Shown here: positions 1 through 10,253 of the stretch, piece after piece
Layout: each line of letters opens with the position of its first letter
Numbering within the stretch: the first letter of the stretch is position 1
DNA from: Aggregatibacter sp. 2125159857
GTDB taxonomy: Bacteria; Pseudomonadota; Gammaproteobacteria; Enterobacterales; Pasteurellaceae
Reading direction: 5' to 3'
Assembly: GCF_017798005.1 (NCBI RefSeq)
Contig: NZ_CP072548.1
Coordinates: forward strand, 1,240,001-1,304,000
Length of the DNA: 64,000 nt
The notes under the pieces: generated by a model
The model's database searches: none
Seen by the model: the letters and a program-made list of their open reading frames with translations, nothing else
Told to the model about the DNA's origin: nothing
Translations under genes and position numbers: made by a program

Positions 1-374
1 AACAGGAAGAAGGCAATTTCAATTTTGCCGTGCTAGAAAGTGCGGTGGAAAATGCGCAATATTTAGATATTCGCCAAATTGCCGAGCAAACGGAGAAAGA
101 CGTCGTTTCCGTGGATGCCGTGTCTGTGTTGGGGGCAAATGATGTGATTATTGATATTCGTAGCCCGGAAGAAATCGACGAAACCCCGTTGCACATTGAA
201 AATCAAGCGATGATTCAGCTGCCGTTCTATAAACTTTCCGGTCAATTCGCCGAGTTGGATCAAAGTAAGCATTATGTGCTGTATTGCGAACGTGGCGTGA
301 TGAGCAAATTGCAGGCGCTGTATTTGAAAGAAAGTGGATTTAATAACGTGAGTGTGTTTAAAAAATCACGTTAA
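1..374 (+). CDS. thiI: tRNA 4-thiouridine synthase ThiI, C-terminal part (5' end outside window)
   Basis: The frame is open from the first bases of the window, so the gene starts upstream; only about the last 123 residues are here. They form a rhodanese-like domain with the loop YCERGVMSK, whose cysteine carries the persulfide in ThiI of the gamma-proteobacterial long type. ThiI transfers sulfur to uridine 8 of tRNA and also serves thiazole synthesis in the cytoplasm. The final codons overlap the region upstream of the next gene, and an inverted uptake sequence follows at 380-388. The identification rests on the rhodanese tail alone, but its spacing and the residues around the cysteine fit ThiI well. 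Confidence 0.85.
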   Translation, partial: QEEGNFNFAVLESAVENAQYLDIRQIAEQTEKDVVSVDAVSVLGANDVIIDIRSPEEIDETPLHIENQAMIQLPFYKLSGQFAELDQSKHYVLYCERGVMSKLQALYLKESGFNNVSVFKKSR

Positions 375-408
375 AATCGACCGCACTTTAAAGGATGGCG
401 GGATAGTG

Positions 409-1341
409 ATGAGAGATTATCATGCCTATCCCGTCGATAAATACAAAAAATGCTTGAGAATTATGTTAAAACCGCTTTTCTTCACTGCGCTTTTCTTTCC
501 GACTTTGGTCATGGCGCAGTCTTATATTGTCTATGATTTTACCAATAACCGAATGCTGGAAACCCACCAACCAAACAGCGTGCAACCTATCGCCTCTGTG
601 ACAAAGTTGATGACGGCGATTGTCTTTCTAGAACATAATCGAAATGCGCGTTGCACAACGTCCATTACCGGTGAGGATATCGACCATATCAAAGGCACGC
701 ACACGACCTTACCCAAAGGCACACCCATTGCCTGCCATGAATTATTAAAAGCTATGTTGGTGCATTCCGATAATTACGCCGCCCATGCATTGTCCCGTTC
801 GGCAGGTATGAGCCGTGCGCAATTTATTCAAAAGATGAATGAAAAGGCACGAACATTGGGCATGACATCCACTCATTTTAGCGACAGTTCCGGGTTATCT
901 ACCGGCAATGTGTCCAGCGCGTTGGATTTAGTCAAATTGGCTAAATATTCGCTGAATAAAGCCGAAATTAACTCCCTTTCCAACCTTTCCTCAACCCACA
1001 TCAACACGGGAAAGCGCCGTGTTTTTGTGAAAAATACCAACAAATTGGTGCGGGATGAAATATTCAGTGCGGCAGTGAATAAAACCGGTTACATCCGCGA
1101 ATCAGGATACAATTTGGTATTCGTCAATAAAGTGCCTTGCAATCAAGCCATCATCGGCGTGATAAGCCTGAATAACGCCTCTTCCGCTTCGCGTTCTAAT
1201 TTCACCAAGAATAAACTGGAAAAATACGGCTGCACCGCATTAAATAATAAAGTGCTCAGTGATTTTGTTGAGGATGTGCAATACGAAGAAGGCTATGATG
1301 AAGAAGGGATGGACGCCTTGATCAAAAAGGTGACAGAATAA
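409..1341 (+). CDS. pbpG: D-alanyl-D-alanine endopeptidase (PBP7-type, peptidase S11)
   Basis: A periplasmic serine peptidase acting on peptidoglycan cross-links. The three penicillin-binding motifs are present: SVTK at residues 63-66 (nucleophile Ser63), SDN at 120-122 and KTG at 225-227. A hydrophobic export segment covers residues 19-37 and is followed by AQS, a likely signal peptidase site. I placed the start at ATG 409, which has an AAGGA sequence upstream; ATG 463 would also give a normal signal peptide, so the N-terminus is uncertain. The protein lacks the long C-terminal beta domain of DacA-type carboxypeptidases, which favours the PBP7 endopeptidase subfamily. It sits alone between thiI and the muk operon. 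Confidence 0.85.
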   Translation: MRDYHAYPVDKYKKCLRIMLKPLFFTALFFPTLVMAQSYIVYDFTNNRMLETHQPNSVQPIASVTKLMTAIVFLEHNRNARCTTSITGEDIDHIKGTHTTLPKGTPIACHELLKAMLVHSDNYAAHALSRSAGMSRAQFIQKMNEKARTLGMTSTHFSDSSGLSTGNVSSALDLVKLAKYSLNKAEINSLSNLSSTHINTGKRRVFVKNTNKLVRDEIFSAAVNKTGYIRESGYNLVFVNKVPCNQAIIGVISLNNASSASRSNFTKNKLEKYGCTALNNKVLSDFVEDVQYEEGYDEEGMDALIKKVTE

Positions 1342-1427
1342 TCGGCATTGATCTGCTGAGTGGTGGAAACGTGGCTTTTTTTGACCGCACTTCCTACTTT
1401 CAAGCTGTTAGAAAGCACAAATTCCTG

Positions 1428-1433
1428 TATAAT
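1428..1433 (+). promoter_or_regulatory. Putative -10 element of the mukFEB operon
   Basis: A perfect TATAAT lies 43 bases before the mukF start codon. No strong -35 element is visible at the usual distance. Just upstream at 1384-1392 is an inverted uptake sequence that is unlikely to be part of the promoter. Confidence 0.4.
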
Positions 1434-1476
1434 TCCCGCAATTTTTTGTTGATATAACACTGCTGTGAGATCCCTA

Positions 1477-2799
1477 ATGCTTGACACATCACAAACCATT
1501 CCTGAACTGGTCTCTTGGGCGAAAGAACGTGAATTTTCTTTAAATTTACCGACAGAACGATTGGCATTTCTATTGGCGATTGCAATTTATAACGATGAAC
1601 GTTTTGACGGTGAAATCTTGGAAAGCGATTTAATTGATATTTTTCGCCATATTTCCACCGCATTTGATTTATCGAAAGACATGGTCGCCACACGTGCCAA
1701 TAATGCCATTAACGAATTAGTAAAACAGCGTTTTCTTAATCGCTTTAGTAGTGAGTTTACTGAAGGATTGGCGATTTATCGCTTAACGCCGTTGGGAGTA
1801 GGGGTCTCTGATTATTACATTCGTCAACGCGAATTTTCTGCTTTACGCCTTTCGGTTCAGCTCTCCATTGTGGCCGATGAAATCCAGCGTGCGTCTGAGG
1901 CTGCCGAAGAAGATGGCGATGAGCATTATTGGCGTCGTCATGTGTTTGCTCCATTAAAATATTCTGTTGCTGAAATTTTTGACAGCATTGACTTGTCACA
2001 GCGCATTATGGATGAAAATCAACAAAGCATTAAAGAGGAAATTGCCGCGTTGTTAACAAAAAATTGGCAGGCAGCCATTTCCAGCTGTGAACAATTATTA
2101 GATGAAACTTCCGGGAATTTACGGGAACTCCAAGACACACTAAATGCGGCAGGCGACAAATTACAGGCGCAGTTATTACGCATTCAAGATTGTGTGATCG
2201 GTCGCCAAGAATTGTATTTTGTTGATGAATTAATCACCAATTTACAAACGAAATTAGACCGCATCATCAGCTGGGGACAGCAAGCTATCGACTTGTGGAT
2301 CGGCTACGACCGCCATGTGCATAAATTTATCCGTACTGCCATTGATATGGACAAGAACCGTGTCTTTTCCCAACGTTTACGCCATTCTATTCATCATTAT
2401 TTCGACAACCCTTGGTTCTTATGGACAGCGCAAGCAGAACGTTTGGTGGACTTGCGCGATGAAGAATTAGCCTTACGTGAAGAAGACGCGCTAGGTGAAT
2501 TGCCGGAAGAATTGCAATACGAATCTTTAGCCGATATTCGCGAGCAAATTGTAGAACATATGCAAACGTTGCTTGTTAATTACCGTGAGCAAAATCGTCC
2601 TATTAATTTAAGCATTGTCTTAAAACAACAGCTCGAACATTATCCGTTGTCACAACATTTTGATGTGGCGCGTATTATTGTGGATCAGGCGGTGCGTTTA
2701 GGTATGGCAAGCGATGACCTAGCCGGAATCTATCCGCATTGGGCAGGTATTAATGAGGATGGTGCCGAAGTTCAGGCGCATATTATTGATAAATACTAA
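1477..2799 (+). CDS. mukF: Chromosome partition protein MukF (kleisin)
   Basis: MukF is the kleisin of the MukBEF condensin. It bridges the MukB heads and recruits MukE, acting in chromosome organisation and segregation. The predicted protein of 440 residues equals the E. coli length. It begins [12 protein letters not shown], matching the conserved N-terminus, so ATG 1477 was chosen over the GTG four codons upstream. The N-terminal part is the winged-helix dimerisation region, followed by a long helical middle section and a C-terminal winged helix that contacts the MukB head. It is the first gene of a mukF-mukE-mukB operon; mukE follows after about 90 bases containing an uptake sequence at 2800-2808. 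Confidence 0.97.
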   Translation: MLDTSQTIPELVSWAKEREFSLNLPTERLAFLLAIAIYNDERFDGEILESDLIDIFRHISTAFDLSKDMVATRANNAINELVKQRFLNRFSSEFTEGLAIYRLTPLGVGVSDYYIRQREFSALRLSVQLSIVADEIQRASEAAEEDGDEHYWRRHVFAPLKYSVAEIFDSIDLSQRIMDENQQSIKEEIAALLTKNWQAAISSCEQLLDETSGNLRELQDTLNAAGDKLQAQLLRIQDCVIGRQELYFVDELITNLQTKLDRIISWGQQAIDLWIGYDRHVHKFIRTAIDMDKNRVFSQRLRHSIHHYFDNPWFLWTAQAERLVDLRDEELALREEDALGELPEELQYESLADIREQIVEHMQTLLVNYREQNRPINLSIVLKQQLEHYPLSQHFDVARIIVDQAVRLGMASDDLAGIYPHWAGINEDGAEVQAHIIDKY

Positions 2800-2892
2800 A
2801 AGTGCGGTCGAAAATCCACGCGTTTTTTGAGTCGTATTTCGCTACCGCATAAATAAGACAATAACAGAGCAATTCAGTTAGAGAAAAAAATA

Positions 2893-3633
2893 ATGACAGA
2901 CAACCTTCAAGATATAATTTCCCCAAAATTGGCAGCCGCGATTGCCAATCCGTTATTTCCGGCTGTGGACAGCCAGTTGCGTTCCGGTAAACATATCAGT
3001 ACAGAACAGTTAGACAACCATGCCTTTTTACTTGATTTTCAAACGGAACTGGATCTGTTCTACCGTCGTTATAACGTGGAATTGATTCGTGCGCCGGAAG
3101 GTTTTTTCTATTTACGTCCGAAAGCGACAACACTCATTGCCCGTTCTGTGTTAACGGAATTGGAAATGTTAGTGGGCAAGGTGTTGTGTTATTTGTATTT
3201 AAGCCCGGAGCGCTTAGCGCAACAGGGGATTTTTAACACGCAGGAAGTGTATGATGAGCTACTAAATTTAGCGGATGAGGGTAAATTGCTGAAAGCCGTG
3301 AATCAACGTTCCAGCGGTTCTGATTTAGATAAACAAAAACTGGCTGAAAAAGTGCGTGCGGCAATCGGTCGATTGCGCCGTTTAGGTATGATTTATACCG
3401 TCGGTGAACCGAACAGCGGCAAGTTTACCATTTCTGAATCGGTATTCCGTTTTGGCGCAGAAGTGCGTGCAGGAGATGATCCGCTTGAAGCACAATTACG
3501 CTTAATTCGTGATGGTGAAGCGGCAACGCCACAATCTTTACAAGCTGAAAAAGCAGCATTACAACGTGATACAGAAAGTAGTGAAAACGAGACTGACGTT
3601 GAAGACGAATTCGTAGAAGAGGAACAAGAATAA
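2893..3633 (+). CDS. mukE: Chromosome partition protein MukE
   Basis: MukE is the kite-type subunit of MukBEF and binds the central part of MukF as a dimer. The 246-residue product carries highly conserved stretches such as [16 protein letters not shown] and [11 protein letters not shown], and ends in an acidic tail ([19 protein letters not shown]), as in the family. Its stop codon overlaps the mukB start by one base (TAATG at 3631-3635), indicating translational coupling. The order and overlap are those of other gamma-proteobacteria. Confidence 0.97.
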   Translation: MTDNLQDIISPKLAAAIANPLFPAVDSQLRSGKHISTEQLDNHAFLLDFQTELDLFYRRYNVELIRAPEGFFYLRPKATTLIARSVLTELEMLVGKVLCYLYLSPERLAQQGIFNTQEVYDELLNLADEGKLLKAVNQRSSGSDLDKQKLAEKVRAAIGRLRRLGMIYTVGEPNSGKFTISESVFRFGAEVRAGDDPLEAQLRLIRDGEAATPQSLQAEKAALQRDTESSENETDVEDEFVEEEQE

Positions 3634-6600
3634 TGACTGAAGAATTATCCCTGGAAAATGAAGTAATGGATACGGCGATTCCTGACGTAGCGCCGGTTAT
3701 CTTTAACCAGAATAATGGGGTAGAACGCGGTAAGTTCCGTTCTCTAACGCTCATCAACTGGAACGGTTTCTTTGCCCGTACCTTCGATTTAGACGAATTG
3801 GTGACCACACTTTCCGGTGGTAACGGTGCCGGTAAATCTACGACCATGGCTGGATTTGTGACAGCATTGATTCCGGATTTAACCTTATTGCACTTCCGTA
3901 ACACCACGGAAGCCGGTGCCACAAGCGGTTCTCGTGATAAAGGTTTGCACGGTAAATTGCGTCCGGGCGTGTGTTACGCGGCGTTGGATACCATCAACTC
4001 TCGTCATCAACGGATTATTGTGGGTGTCCGTCTGCAACAAGTGGCAGGGCGTGATAAAAAAGTGGATTTAAAAACCTTTTCTATTCAAGGCGTAGAATTA
4101 TCTGTCAATCCGACCGCACTTTTCACCGAAACCATTAACGAACGTCAAGCGCGCGTACTGACGTTAAATGAACTAAAAGACAAGGTTGAGCAGGGTGGCG
4201 CCCAATTTAAACAATATCATTCCATCACCGATTACCACGGCATGATGTTTGATTTGGGGATTATTCCAAAACGCTTACGTTCTTCTTCAGACCGTAGCAA
4301 ATTCTATAAACTCATCGAAGCCTCTTTATACGGTGGTATCTCTAGTGCCATTACCCGTTCCTTGCGGGATTATTTATTGCCGGAAAACTTAGGCGTGAAA
4401 AAAGCCTTCCAAGACATGGAAAGTGCTTTACGTGAAAACCGTATGACGTTAGAAGCCATTAAAGTTACCCAAGCGGACCGCGATTTGTTTAAACATTTAA
4501 TTACCGAATCGACTAATTATGTGGCAGCGGATTATATGCGAAATGCCAATGAGCGCCGTGGCAATATTGAAACCGCATTAAATTTCCGTCAGGAGTGGTA
4601 TAAAGCCAAGTCTGAACAGAATTTATCACAACATCGTTTGGTTGAATTAAGTCGTGAAGCCGCCGAGTTAGCCGAAAGTGAAAGAGTCCTCGAAGTGGAT
4701 CACCAAAGTGCGCTTGATCACCTGAATTTGGTGTTAAATGCGTTACGTCATCAGGAAAAAATTTCTCGTTATCAAGAAGATGTCAACGAACTGACCGAGC
4801 GCTTGGAAGAGCAAAAAATGGTGGTTGAAACCGCTAACAAGCAACTGGAAGAAAGCCAGGCGCAATTTGAACAAACAGAACAAGAAGTTGACAACTTGCG
4901 TTCCCAATTAGCAGATTATCAGCAAGCGCTTGATGCACAACAAACCCGTGCATTGCAATATCAACAAGCCATTCAAGCCTTAGAAAAAGCCAAGACGTTG
5001 TGCGGATTAGCCGATTTATCGGTAAAAAACGTGGAGGCATATCACGAAGAATTTGAAGCGCAAGCGGAAGCATTGACGGATAACGTGCTTGAACTAGAGC
5101 AAAAGATGTCTATTTCCGAAGCAGCAAAAACGCAATTTGATAAAGCTTATCAATTGGTTTGCAAAATTGCAGGTGAGGTGCCACGTTCTGCCGCGTGGGA
5201 AAGTGCCAAAGAATTGTTACGCGAATATCCGACACAAAAGCTTCAAGCGCAACAAACACCGCAATTGCGTGCTAAGTTACATGAGTTAGAGCAACGCTTA
5301 AATCAACAACAAAGTGCGGTCAGATTATTAAACGATTTTAATCAACGTGCGAATCAACGCTTAGAAACCGCGGATGAATTAGAAGATTTCTACGGCGAAC
5401 AAGAGGCCTTAATTGAAGATTTATCCGCCGAACTTTCCGATTTAGTTGAAGAACGTTCAACGCTACGTCAAAAACGTGAAAATTTGACCGCACGTTATGA
5501 AGAAAATGCGCGTAAAGCGCCGGCTTGGTTAACCGCGCAAGCCGCATTGGAACGCTTGCAGGAGCAAAGTGGAAAACAATTCGCAGACAGTCAGGATGTG
5601 ATGAATTTCATGCAATCACAGCTGACCAAAGAGCGCGAATTGACCATGGCACGCGACCAGCTAGAACTTCAACGTCAGCAATTAGACGAACAAATTAGCC
5701 GTTTAAGTCAGCCGGATGGTTCGGAAGATGCCCGTTTGAATGTGCTGGCAGAACGTTTTGGTGGCGTGTTGCTGTCTGAATTATACGATGATGTGCCGAT
5801 CGAAGACGCGCCTTATTTCTCTGCCTTATACGGCCCGGCACGCCACGCCATTGTGGTGCGTGATTTGAATGCGGTGAAAGAGCAACTCGCTAATTTAGAA
5901 GATTGCCCGGAAGATTTGTATTTAATCGAGGGCGATCCGGCGGCATTTGACGACAGCGTACTTTCCGCGCAAGAGTTAGAGCTTGGTGTAGTTGTTCAGG
6001 TGTCCGATCGTGAATTACGTTATTCCAAATTCCCTGAAATTCCGTTGTTCGGTCGTGCTGCCCGTGAAAAACATTTGGAAGAATTACAGGCTAAACGTGA
6101 GGAAGTGGCGGAGCAGTATGCACAGCGTGCTTTTGACGTGCAAAAATGTCAGCGTTTGCATGAACATTTTAGCCAGTTTGTTGGTCTGCATTTAGCCTTG
6201 GCATTCCAAGCCAATCCGGAAAAACTGATGGCGCAAACCAATCAACAACGTAATGAAATTGAACGCGAGCTTAATCAATTGGTGATCGGCGAGCAGCAAA
6301 TTCGTCTTCGTTTAGATGAGGCGAAAGAAAGAATGCAGTTGTTGAATAAATTAATTCCGCAATTGCCATTATTGGCTGATGATAGCTTAACTGATCGCAT
6401 TGAAGAATGCCGTGAGCAATTAGATTTGGCAGAGCAGGATGAATTATTTATCCGTCAGCACGGCGTCACGTTGTCACAATTAGAGCCGATTGCTAACACG
6501 TTGCAAAGCGACCCGGAAAATTACGAGCACTTAAAAGCTGATTATGAACAAGCCATTCAGCTACAAAAACAAGTGCAACAAAAAGTCTTTGCCTTGGCGG

Positions 6601-8126
6601 ATGTGGTGCAACGCAAAGCGCATTTCAATTATGCGGAAAGCGTACAAACGGAAACCTCTGAATTAAACGAACAGTTACGCGCGCGTTTAGAACAAATGCA
6701 GCAACAACGTGAAATTCAGCGCGAACAATTACGTCAGGTTCAAGCGCAATATGCGCAGTACAATCAAGTGTTGATTCAATTGCAAAGTTCTTTCAACAGT
6801 AAAAATCAAATGTTGCAGGAATTGATGCAAGAAATTGGTGAATTGGGTGTGCGTGCTGATGAAGGCGCAGAAGAACGTGCCAAAATTCGTCGCGACGAGT
6901 TATATCAACAACTTTCCACCAATCGTCAACGTCGTTCTTACATTGAAAAACAACTCACCCTTATCGAAAGTGAAGCGGAAAATCTGACTCGCCGTATTCG
7001 TAAAGCAGAACGTGATTATAAAACCCAGCGTGAGTTGGTGACGGCGGCGAAAATGAGTTGGTGTGTGGTGCTTCGTTTATCCCGTAATTCTGATGTAGAA
7101 AAACGTTTAAATCGTCGTGAATTAGCCTATTTATCCGCAGATGAATTACGTTCCATGTCGGATAAAGCGCTAGGTGCATTGCGTACGGCAGTTGCTGATA
7201 ACGAATATCTGCGTGATGCCTTACGTTTGTCGGAAGATAGCCGTAAACCGGAAAATAAAGTGCGGTTCTTTATCGCCGTATATCAACATCTGCGCGAACG
7301 TATTCGTCAGGATATTCTGAAAACCGATGACCCGATTGATGCAATTGAACAAATGGAAATCGAGCTTTCCCGCTTAACGGAAGAATTGACCGGTCGTGAA
7401 CAAAAATTGGCGATCAGTTCTGAAAGTGTGGCGAATATCATGCGTAAAACCATTCAACGCGAACAAAATCGCATTCGTATGCTAAACCAAGGCCTACAAA
7501 ATATCGCCTTTGGTCAGGTGAAATCGGTACGTTTAGTGGTGAACATTCGGGATACGCATGCTATGTTGTTAGATGCGTTATCCGGCAATCAGTCAGATTA
7601 TCAAGATCTGTTCAGTGACAACCGCATGACTTTCTCTGAGGCCATTGCGAAGCTGTATCAACGCCTTAACCCGCATATTGATGTAGGGCAACGCACTGCG
7701 CAAACTATCGGTGAAGAATTATTGGATTACCGTAATTACCTTGACTTAGAAGTGGAAGTTTACCGTGGCGCAGATGGTTGGTTACGCGCAGAAAGCGGCG
7801 CATTATCCACCGGGGAAGCTATCGGTACCGGTATGTCCATCCTCTTAATGGTGGTACAAAGCTGGGAAGAAGAAAGCCGTCGTATTCGCGGCAAAGACAT
7901 CGTGCCGTGCCGTTTATTATTCCTAGATGAAGCGGCTCGTCTTGATGCGAAATCCATTTCTACTTTATTTGAGCTATGCGAACGCCTGGATATGCAACTA
8001 TTGATTGCTGCACCGGAAAACATCAGCCCGGAAAAAGGTACCACCTATAAACTGGTGCGTAAAATCTCCGGTAATCACGAACACGTCCATGTGGTCGGAT
8101 TACGCGGATTCGGCGCAACAGAGTAG
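3633..8126 (+). CDS. mukB: Chromosome partition protein MukB (SMC-like ATPase)
   Basis: MukB is the SMC-like motor of the condensin complex: two ATPase heads joined by long antiparallel coiled coils to a hinge. At 1497 residues it has the full family length. The Walker A motif GGNGAGKST is at residues 62-70. The ABC signature [10 protein letters not shown] is near 1390 and the Walker [12 protein letters not shown] near 1428-1438. Between them are glutamine- and leucine-rich coiled coils, broken by a globular hinge around residues 670-780. Uptake sequences occur inside the gene near 4111, 5311 and 7258. A further one at 8141-8149 follows the stop codon. Confidence 0.98.
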   Translation: MTEELSLENEVMDTAIPDVAPVIFNQNNGVERGKFRSLTLINWNGFFARTFDLDELVTTLSGGNGAGKSTTMAGFVTALIPDLTLLHFRNTTEAGATSGSRDKGLHGKLRPGVCYAALDTINSRHQRIIVGVRLQQVAGRDKKVDLKTFSIQGVELSVNPTALFTETINERQARVLTLNELKDKVEQGGAQFKQYHSITDYHGMMFDLGIIPKRLRSSSDRSKFYKLIEASLYGGISSAITRSLRDYLLPENLGVKKAFQDMESALRENRMTLEAIKVTQADRDLFKHLITESTNYVAADYMRNANERRGNIETALNFRQEWYKAKSEQNLSQHRLVELSREAAELAESERVLEVDHQSALDHLNLVLNALRHQEKISRYQEDVNELTERLEEQKMVVETANKQLEESQAQFEQTEQEVDNLRSQLADYQQALDAQQTRALQYQQAIQALEKAKTLCGLADLSVKNVEAYHEEFEAQAEALTDNVLELEQKMSISEAAKTQFDKAYQLVCKIAGEVPRSAAWESAKELLREYPTQKLQAQQTPQLRAKLHELEQRLNQQQSAVRLLNDFNQRANQRLETADELEDFYGEQEALIEDLSAELSDLVEERSTLRQKRENLTARYEENARKAPAWLTAQAALERLQEQSGKQFADSQDVMNFMQSQLTKERELTMARDQLELQRQQLDEQISRLSQPDGSEDARLNVLAERFGGVLLSELYDDVPIEDAPYFSALYGPARHAIVVRDLNAVKEQLANLEDCPEDLYLIEGDPAAFDDSVLSAQELELGVVVQVSDRELRYSKFPEIPLFGRAAREKHLEELQAKREEVAEQYAQRAFDVQKCQRLHEHFSQFVGLHLALAFQANPEKLMAQTNQQRNEIERELNQLVIGEQQIRLRLDEAKERMQLLNKLIPQLPLLADDSLTDRIEECREQLDLAEQDELFIRQHGVTLSQLEPIANTLQSDPENYEHLKADYEQAIQLQKQVQQKVFALADVVQRKAHFNYAESVQTETSELNEQLRARLEQMQQQREIQREQLRQVQAQYAQYNQVLIQLQSSFNSKNQMLQELMQEIGELGVRADEGAEERAKIRRDELYQQLSTNRQRRSYIEKQLTLIESEAENLTRRIRKAERDYKTQRELVTAAKMSWCVVLRLSRNSDVEKRLNRRELAYLSADELRSMSDKALGALRTAVADNEYLRDALRLSEDSRKPENKVRFFIAVYQHLRERIRQDILKTDDPIDAIEQMEIELSRLTEELTGREQKLAISSESVANIMRKTIQREQNRIRMLNQGLQNIAFGQVKSVRLVVNIRDTHAMLLDALSGNQSDYQDLFSDNRMTFSEAIAKLYQRLNPHIDVGQRTAQTIGEELLDYRNYLDLEVEVYRGADGWLRAESGALSTGEAIGTGMSILLMVVQSWEEESRRIRGKDIVPCRLLFLDEAARLDAKSISTLFELCERLDMQLLIAAPENISPEKGTTYKLVRKISGNHEHVHVVGLRGFGATE

Positions 8127-8189
8127 TTTAATAAATAAAAAAGTGCGGTTAAAAAATGAAGTGTTTTTTGATCTGCCTCCAAAAATCTA

Positions 8190-8722
8190 GAATCGTAGCG
8201 TGCAACTTGTTGCACGAAATCGTGAATGTCCGAAAGGGTTAAATAACGTTCCGTGCGTGATTTGGTCGTGCATCAAGATGCACGCTACGCGCGAAATCGG
8301 GAATGTCCGGAAGGGTTAAATAACACCCAGTGCATGATTTTGTCGTACATCAAGATGCACGTTACGTACGAAATCGTGAATATCCGAAAGGGTTAAATAA
8401 CGTGCCGTGCGTGATTTGGTCGTGCATCAAGATGCACGCTACGCACGAAATCATGAATGCCCGAAAGGGTTAAATAACGTTCCGTGCGTGGTTTGGTCGT
8501 GCATCAAGATGCACGCTACGCGCGAAATCGGGAATGTCCGGAAGGGTTAAATAACGCCTAGTGAGTGATTTGGTCGTGCATCAGATGCACGCTACGCACG
8601 AAATCGGGAATGTCCGAAAGGGTTAAATAACGTTCCGTGCGTGATTTGGTCGTGCATCAAGATGCACGCTACGAATGAAATCGTGAATTATGCATTCGAG
8701 GTTAATCATTCGTGTAATAGGT
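8190..8722 (+). repeat. Tandem array of a 77-bp hairpin repeat (six copies), fills the mukB downstream gap
   Basis: The motif GGGTTAAATAAC recurs at 8236, 8313, 8390, 8467, 8544 and 8620. The spacing is exactly 77 bases, except the last step, which is 76 because one A is missing from a hairpin loop. Each unit contains a dyad CGTGCATC-AA-GATGCACG. The array opens with a related dyad, CGTGCAAC-TT-GTTGCACG, and ends in a tail (about 8690-8722) that recurs in inverted orientation near 49000. No coding frame runs through it. It occupies most of the 660-base gap between the convergent mukB and lipoprotein genes. Single or few-copy relatives are at 38411, 40601 and 48917. Confidence 0.9.
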
Positions 8723-8727
8723 ATAAT

Positions 8728-8768
8728 AAAAAACCTGTGCTGAGTGTTTCTCAGTCACAGGTTTTTTT
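8728..8768 (-). terminator. Rho-independent terminator, probably bidirectional
   Basis: ACCTGTGCTGAG pairs with CTCAG and CACAGGT around a short loop. A-rich and T-rich tracts flank it on the two sides. It lies just past the stop codon of the minus-strand lipoprotein gene and after the mukB-side repeat array. Confidence 0.75.
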
Positions 8769-8786
8769 GATCGCGTTATGGCAATA

Positions 8787-10106
8787 TTATTGTTTTATAC
8801 CACCAAACGCACCGCGAGATTGATCCGCCTCATTGGTGAATAATCCCCCCATTTCTTGAGCATTTTCACCGAAGAATCCACCTTGGGTTTTGATACCATT
8901 TACTTCACCGGCAAAGCTATTCGCGGTAATTTTACCACCAAAATGCATTTCCGGCACGGCATTGGTTTTCTTCATGGTATTAATGTTAATGTCAATGACT
9001 TTTTTGGCAAAATCAGCGGTCGCTTTCATTTCAGTTCTCTCACTGAAATTTCTATCGCCATCTTTCTTATAAACAGCCCCTCCTTTATATTCAGCGCTAC
9101 CTGCAGTCGGAATTTGCGCAACAGCGGTCGGCAGGCCTTGGGCAAAGAAGTATTGATTGCCGGTTAGATTGTCAACATAGGTTCCAAATGCGATAGCCTG
9201 AAAATTACTATTACTTAAAATACTCTGTCTGTCTTTACGAAGATTATATGGATCATCATCTACCTTCTCTCCAGACCATGGATCAACAGCATTAGCATCT
9301 TGGAAAATATTTATCTCTTTTACCTTACCCTCTTTTTCATCATAAATCGCTAGCATATTAATTGAATGAGTCAATGGATAATTTAACTCATTCTTTGTAA
9401 GATCTATTGTCCCGCCAGAAATAATATCTTTTTTCATTTCTCCACTAATACCACCAAAAATTTTATCACTGAGCGGAATACGTGATTTTTCATTAGCTTG
9501 TAACGTTTCTAATTGTTTTAAACGTTCTTGAGCAGCATTTTTCTCTGATTCAGTTTTTTGGCTGTTAGCTTGTGCCGCTTTGGCTGCCTCTTCGGCTTTT
9601 TTCAGTGCTTCTTGAGCAGCATTTTTCTCAGCTTCAGTCTTTTGATTATTGGCTAGTGCAGCTTGAGCGGCCTCTTCCGCTTTTTTCAATGCCTCTTGAG
9701 CGGCTTTTTTCTCAGCTTCAGTTTTTTGGCTGCTTGCTTGTGCAGCTTTAGCGGCCTCTTCCGCTTTTTTCAGTGCTTCTTGAGCGGCATTTTTCTCTGC
9801 TTCAGTCTTTTGATTATTGGCTAGTGCAGCTTTAGCGGCCTCTTCGGCTTTTTTTAATGCCTCTTGTGCAGCATTTTTCTCTGCGTCAGTCTTTTGACTG
9901 CTGGCTTGTGCAACTTTTGCTGCTTCTTCCGCCTTTTTCACGGCCTCTTCCGCTTTTTTATTGGCTTCTGCAATTTTTTGGTTGAGTTCAATTTCGGTTT
10001 GGCGAATTTGTTCAGAATTGTCTGTACCGCCTTTTGAACTGGAAGAACACGCACTTAATGCCATAATACAAGAGAGTGCAATGATTGAGGGTTGAAGTTT
10101 ATTCAT
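8787..10106 (-). CDS. Surface lipoprotein with coiled-coil stalk and TbpB-like C-terminal barrel
   Basis: A lipoprotein signal ends in LSAC, so Cys20 would be lipidated. Residues about 30-205 are a charged Ala/Glu/Lys coiled coil built from 28-residue (84-bp) repeats; QKT begins repeats at residues 71, 99, 127, 155 and 183. The C-terminal half ends in glycine-rich beta strands (FAGEVNG, GGFFGENAQEMGGLF, GAFGG), typical of the transferrin-binding-protein-B-like beta barrel of Slam-exported cargo and haemophore proteins. An AAGGA ribosome site precedes the start. It is divergent from a TonB-dependent receptor, so a role in capturing haem or an iron protein for that receptor is likely, but the ligand is not known. 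No Slam exporter gene is in the window. Confidence 0.8.
   Translation of the reverse strand: MNKLQPSIIALSCIMALSACSSSSKGGTDNSEQIRQTEIELNQKIAEANKKAEEAVKKAEEAAKVAQASSQKTDAEKNAAQEALKKAEEAAKAALANNQKTEAEKNAAQEALKKAEEAAKAAQASSQKTEAEKKAAQEALKKAEEAAQAALANNQKTEAEKNAAQEALKKAEEAAKAAQANSQKTESEKNAAQERLKQLETLQANEKSRIPLSDKIFGGISGEMKKDIISGGTIDLTKNELNYPLTHSINMLAIYDEKEGKVKEINIFQDANAVDPWSGEKVDDDPYNLRKDRQSILSNSNFQAIAFGTYVDNLTGNQYFFAQGLPTAVAQIPTAGSAEYKGGAVYKKDGDRNFSERTEMKATADFAKKVIDININTMKKTNAVPEMHFGGKITANSFAGEVNGIKTQGGFFGENAQEMGGLFTNEADQSRGAFGGIKQ
9520..9980 (-). repeat. 84-bp in-frame tandem repeats encoding the lipoprotein stalk
   Basis: Four full and flanking partial 84-bp units encode 28-residue heptad repeats. 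The junction residues alternate ASSQKT, ANNQKT, ASSQKT, ANNQKT, giving a higher-order period of 56 residues (168 bp). The last unit reads ANSQKT, a mixture of the two types. Such repeats can change copy number by slippage or recombination and so alter stalk length. Confidence 0.85.
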
Positions 10107-10160
10107 AGGAAAGTCCTTTAAATGAGTTTATAGATTAAATAGACAGCTATATAATCTATA

Positions 10161-10179
10161 AAAAATGAGAATAATTTGC
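10161..10179. promoter_or_regulatory. Fur-like box between the lipoprotein and receptor genes
   Basis: The 19 bases AAAAATGAGAATAATTTGC match the classical Fur consensus at 13 of 19 positions. The site lies in the 147-base divergent region, 55 bases from the lipoprotein start and 74 from the receptor start, where iron-dependent repression of both would be expected. Confidence 0.5.
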
Positions 10180-10253
10180 AATAGCATTGTAAAATTTATC
10201 TAATTTTTGTAAACTTTCTCGCAGTATTACTTAATTAACTCTCAGGTGAATAT

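Noticed and set aside
3425..3922. 165-codon open frame opposite mukE/mukB
   Set aside because: It is antisense to two conserved genes with intact motifs and has no recognisable domain.
8190..8722. CRISPR array
   Set aside because: The repeat is 77 bases, with no unique spacers between units and no cas genes nearby.
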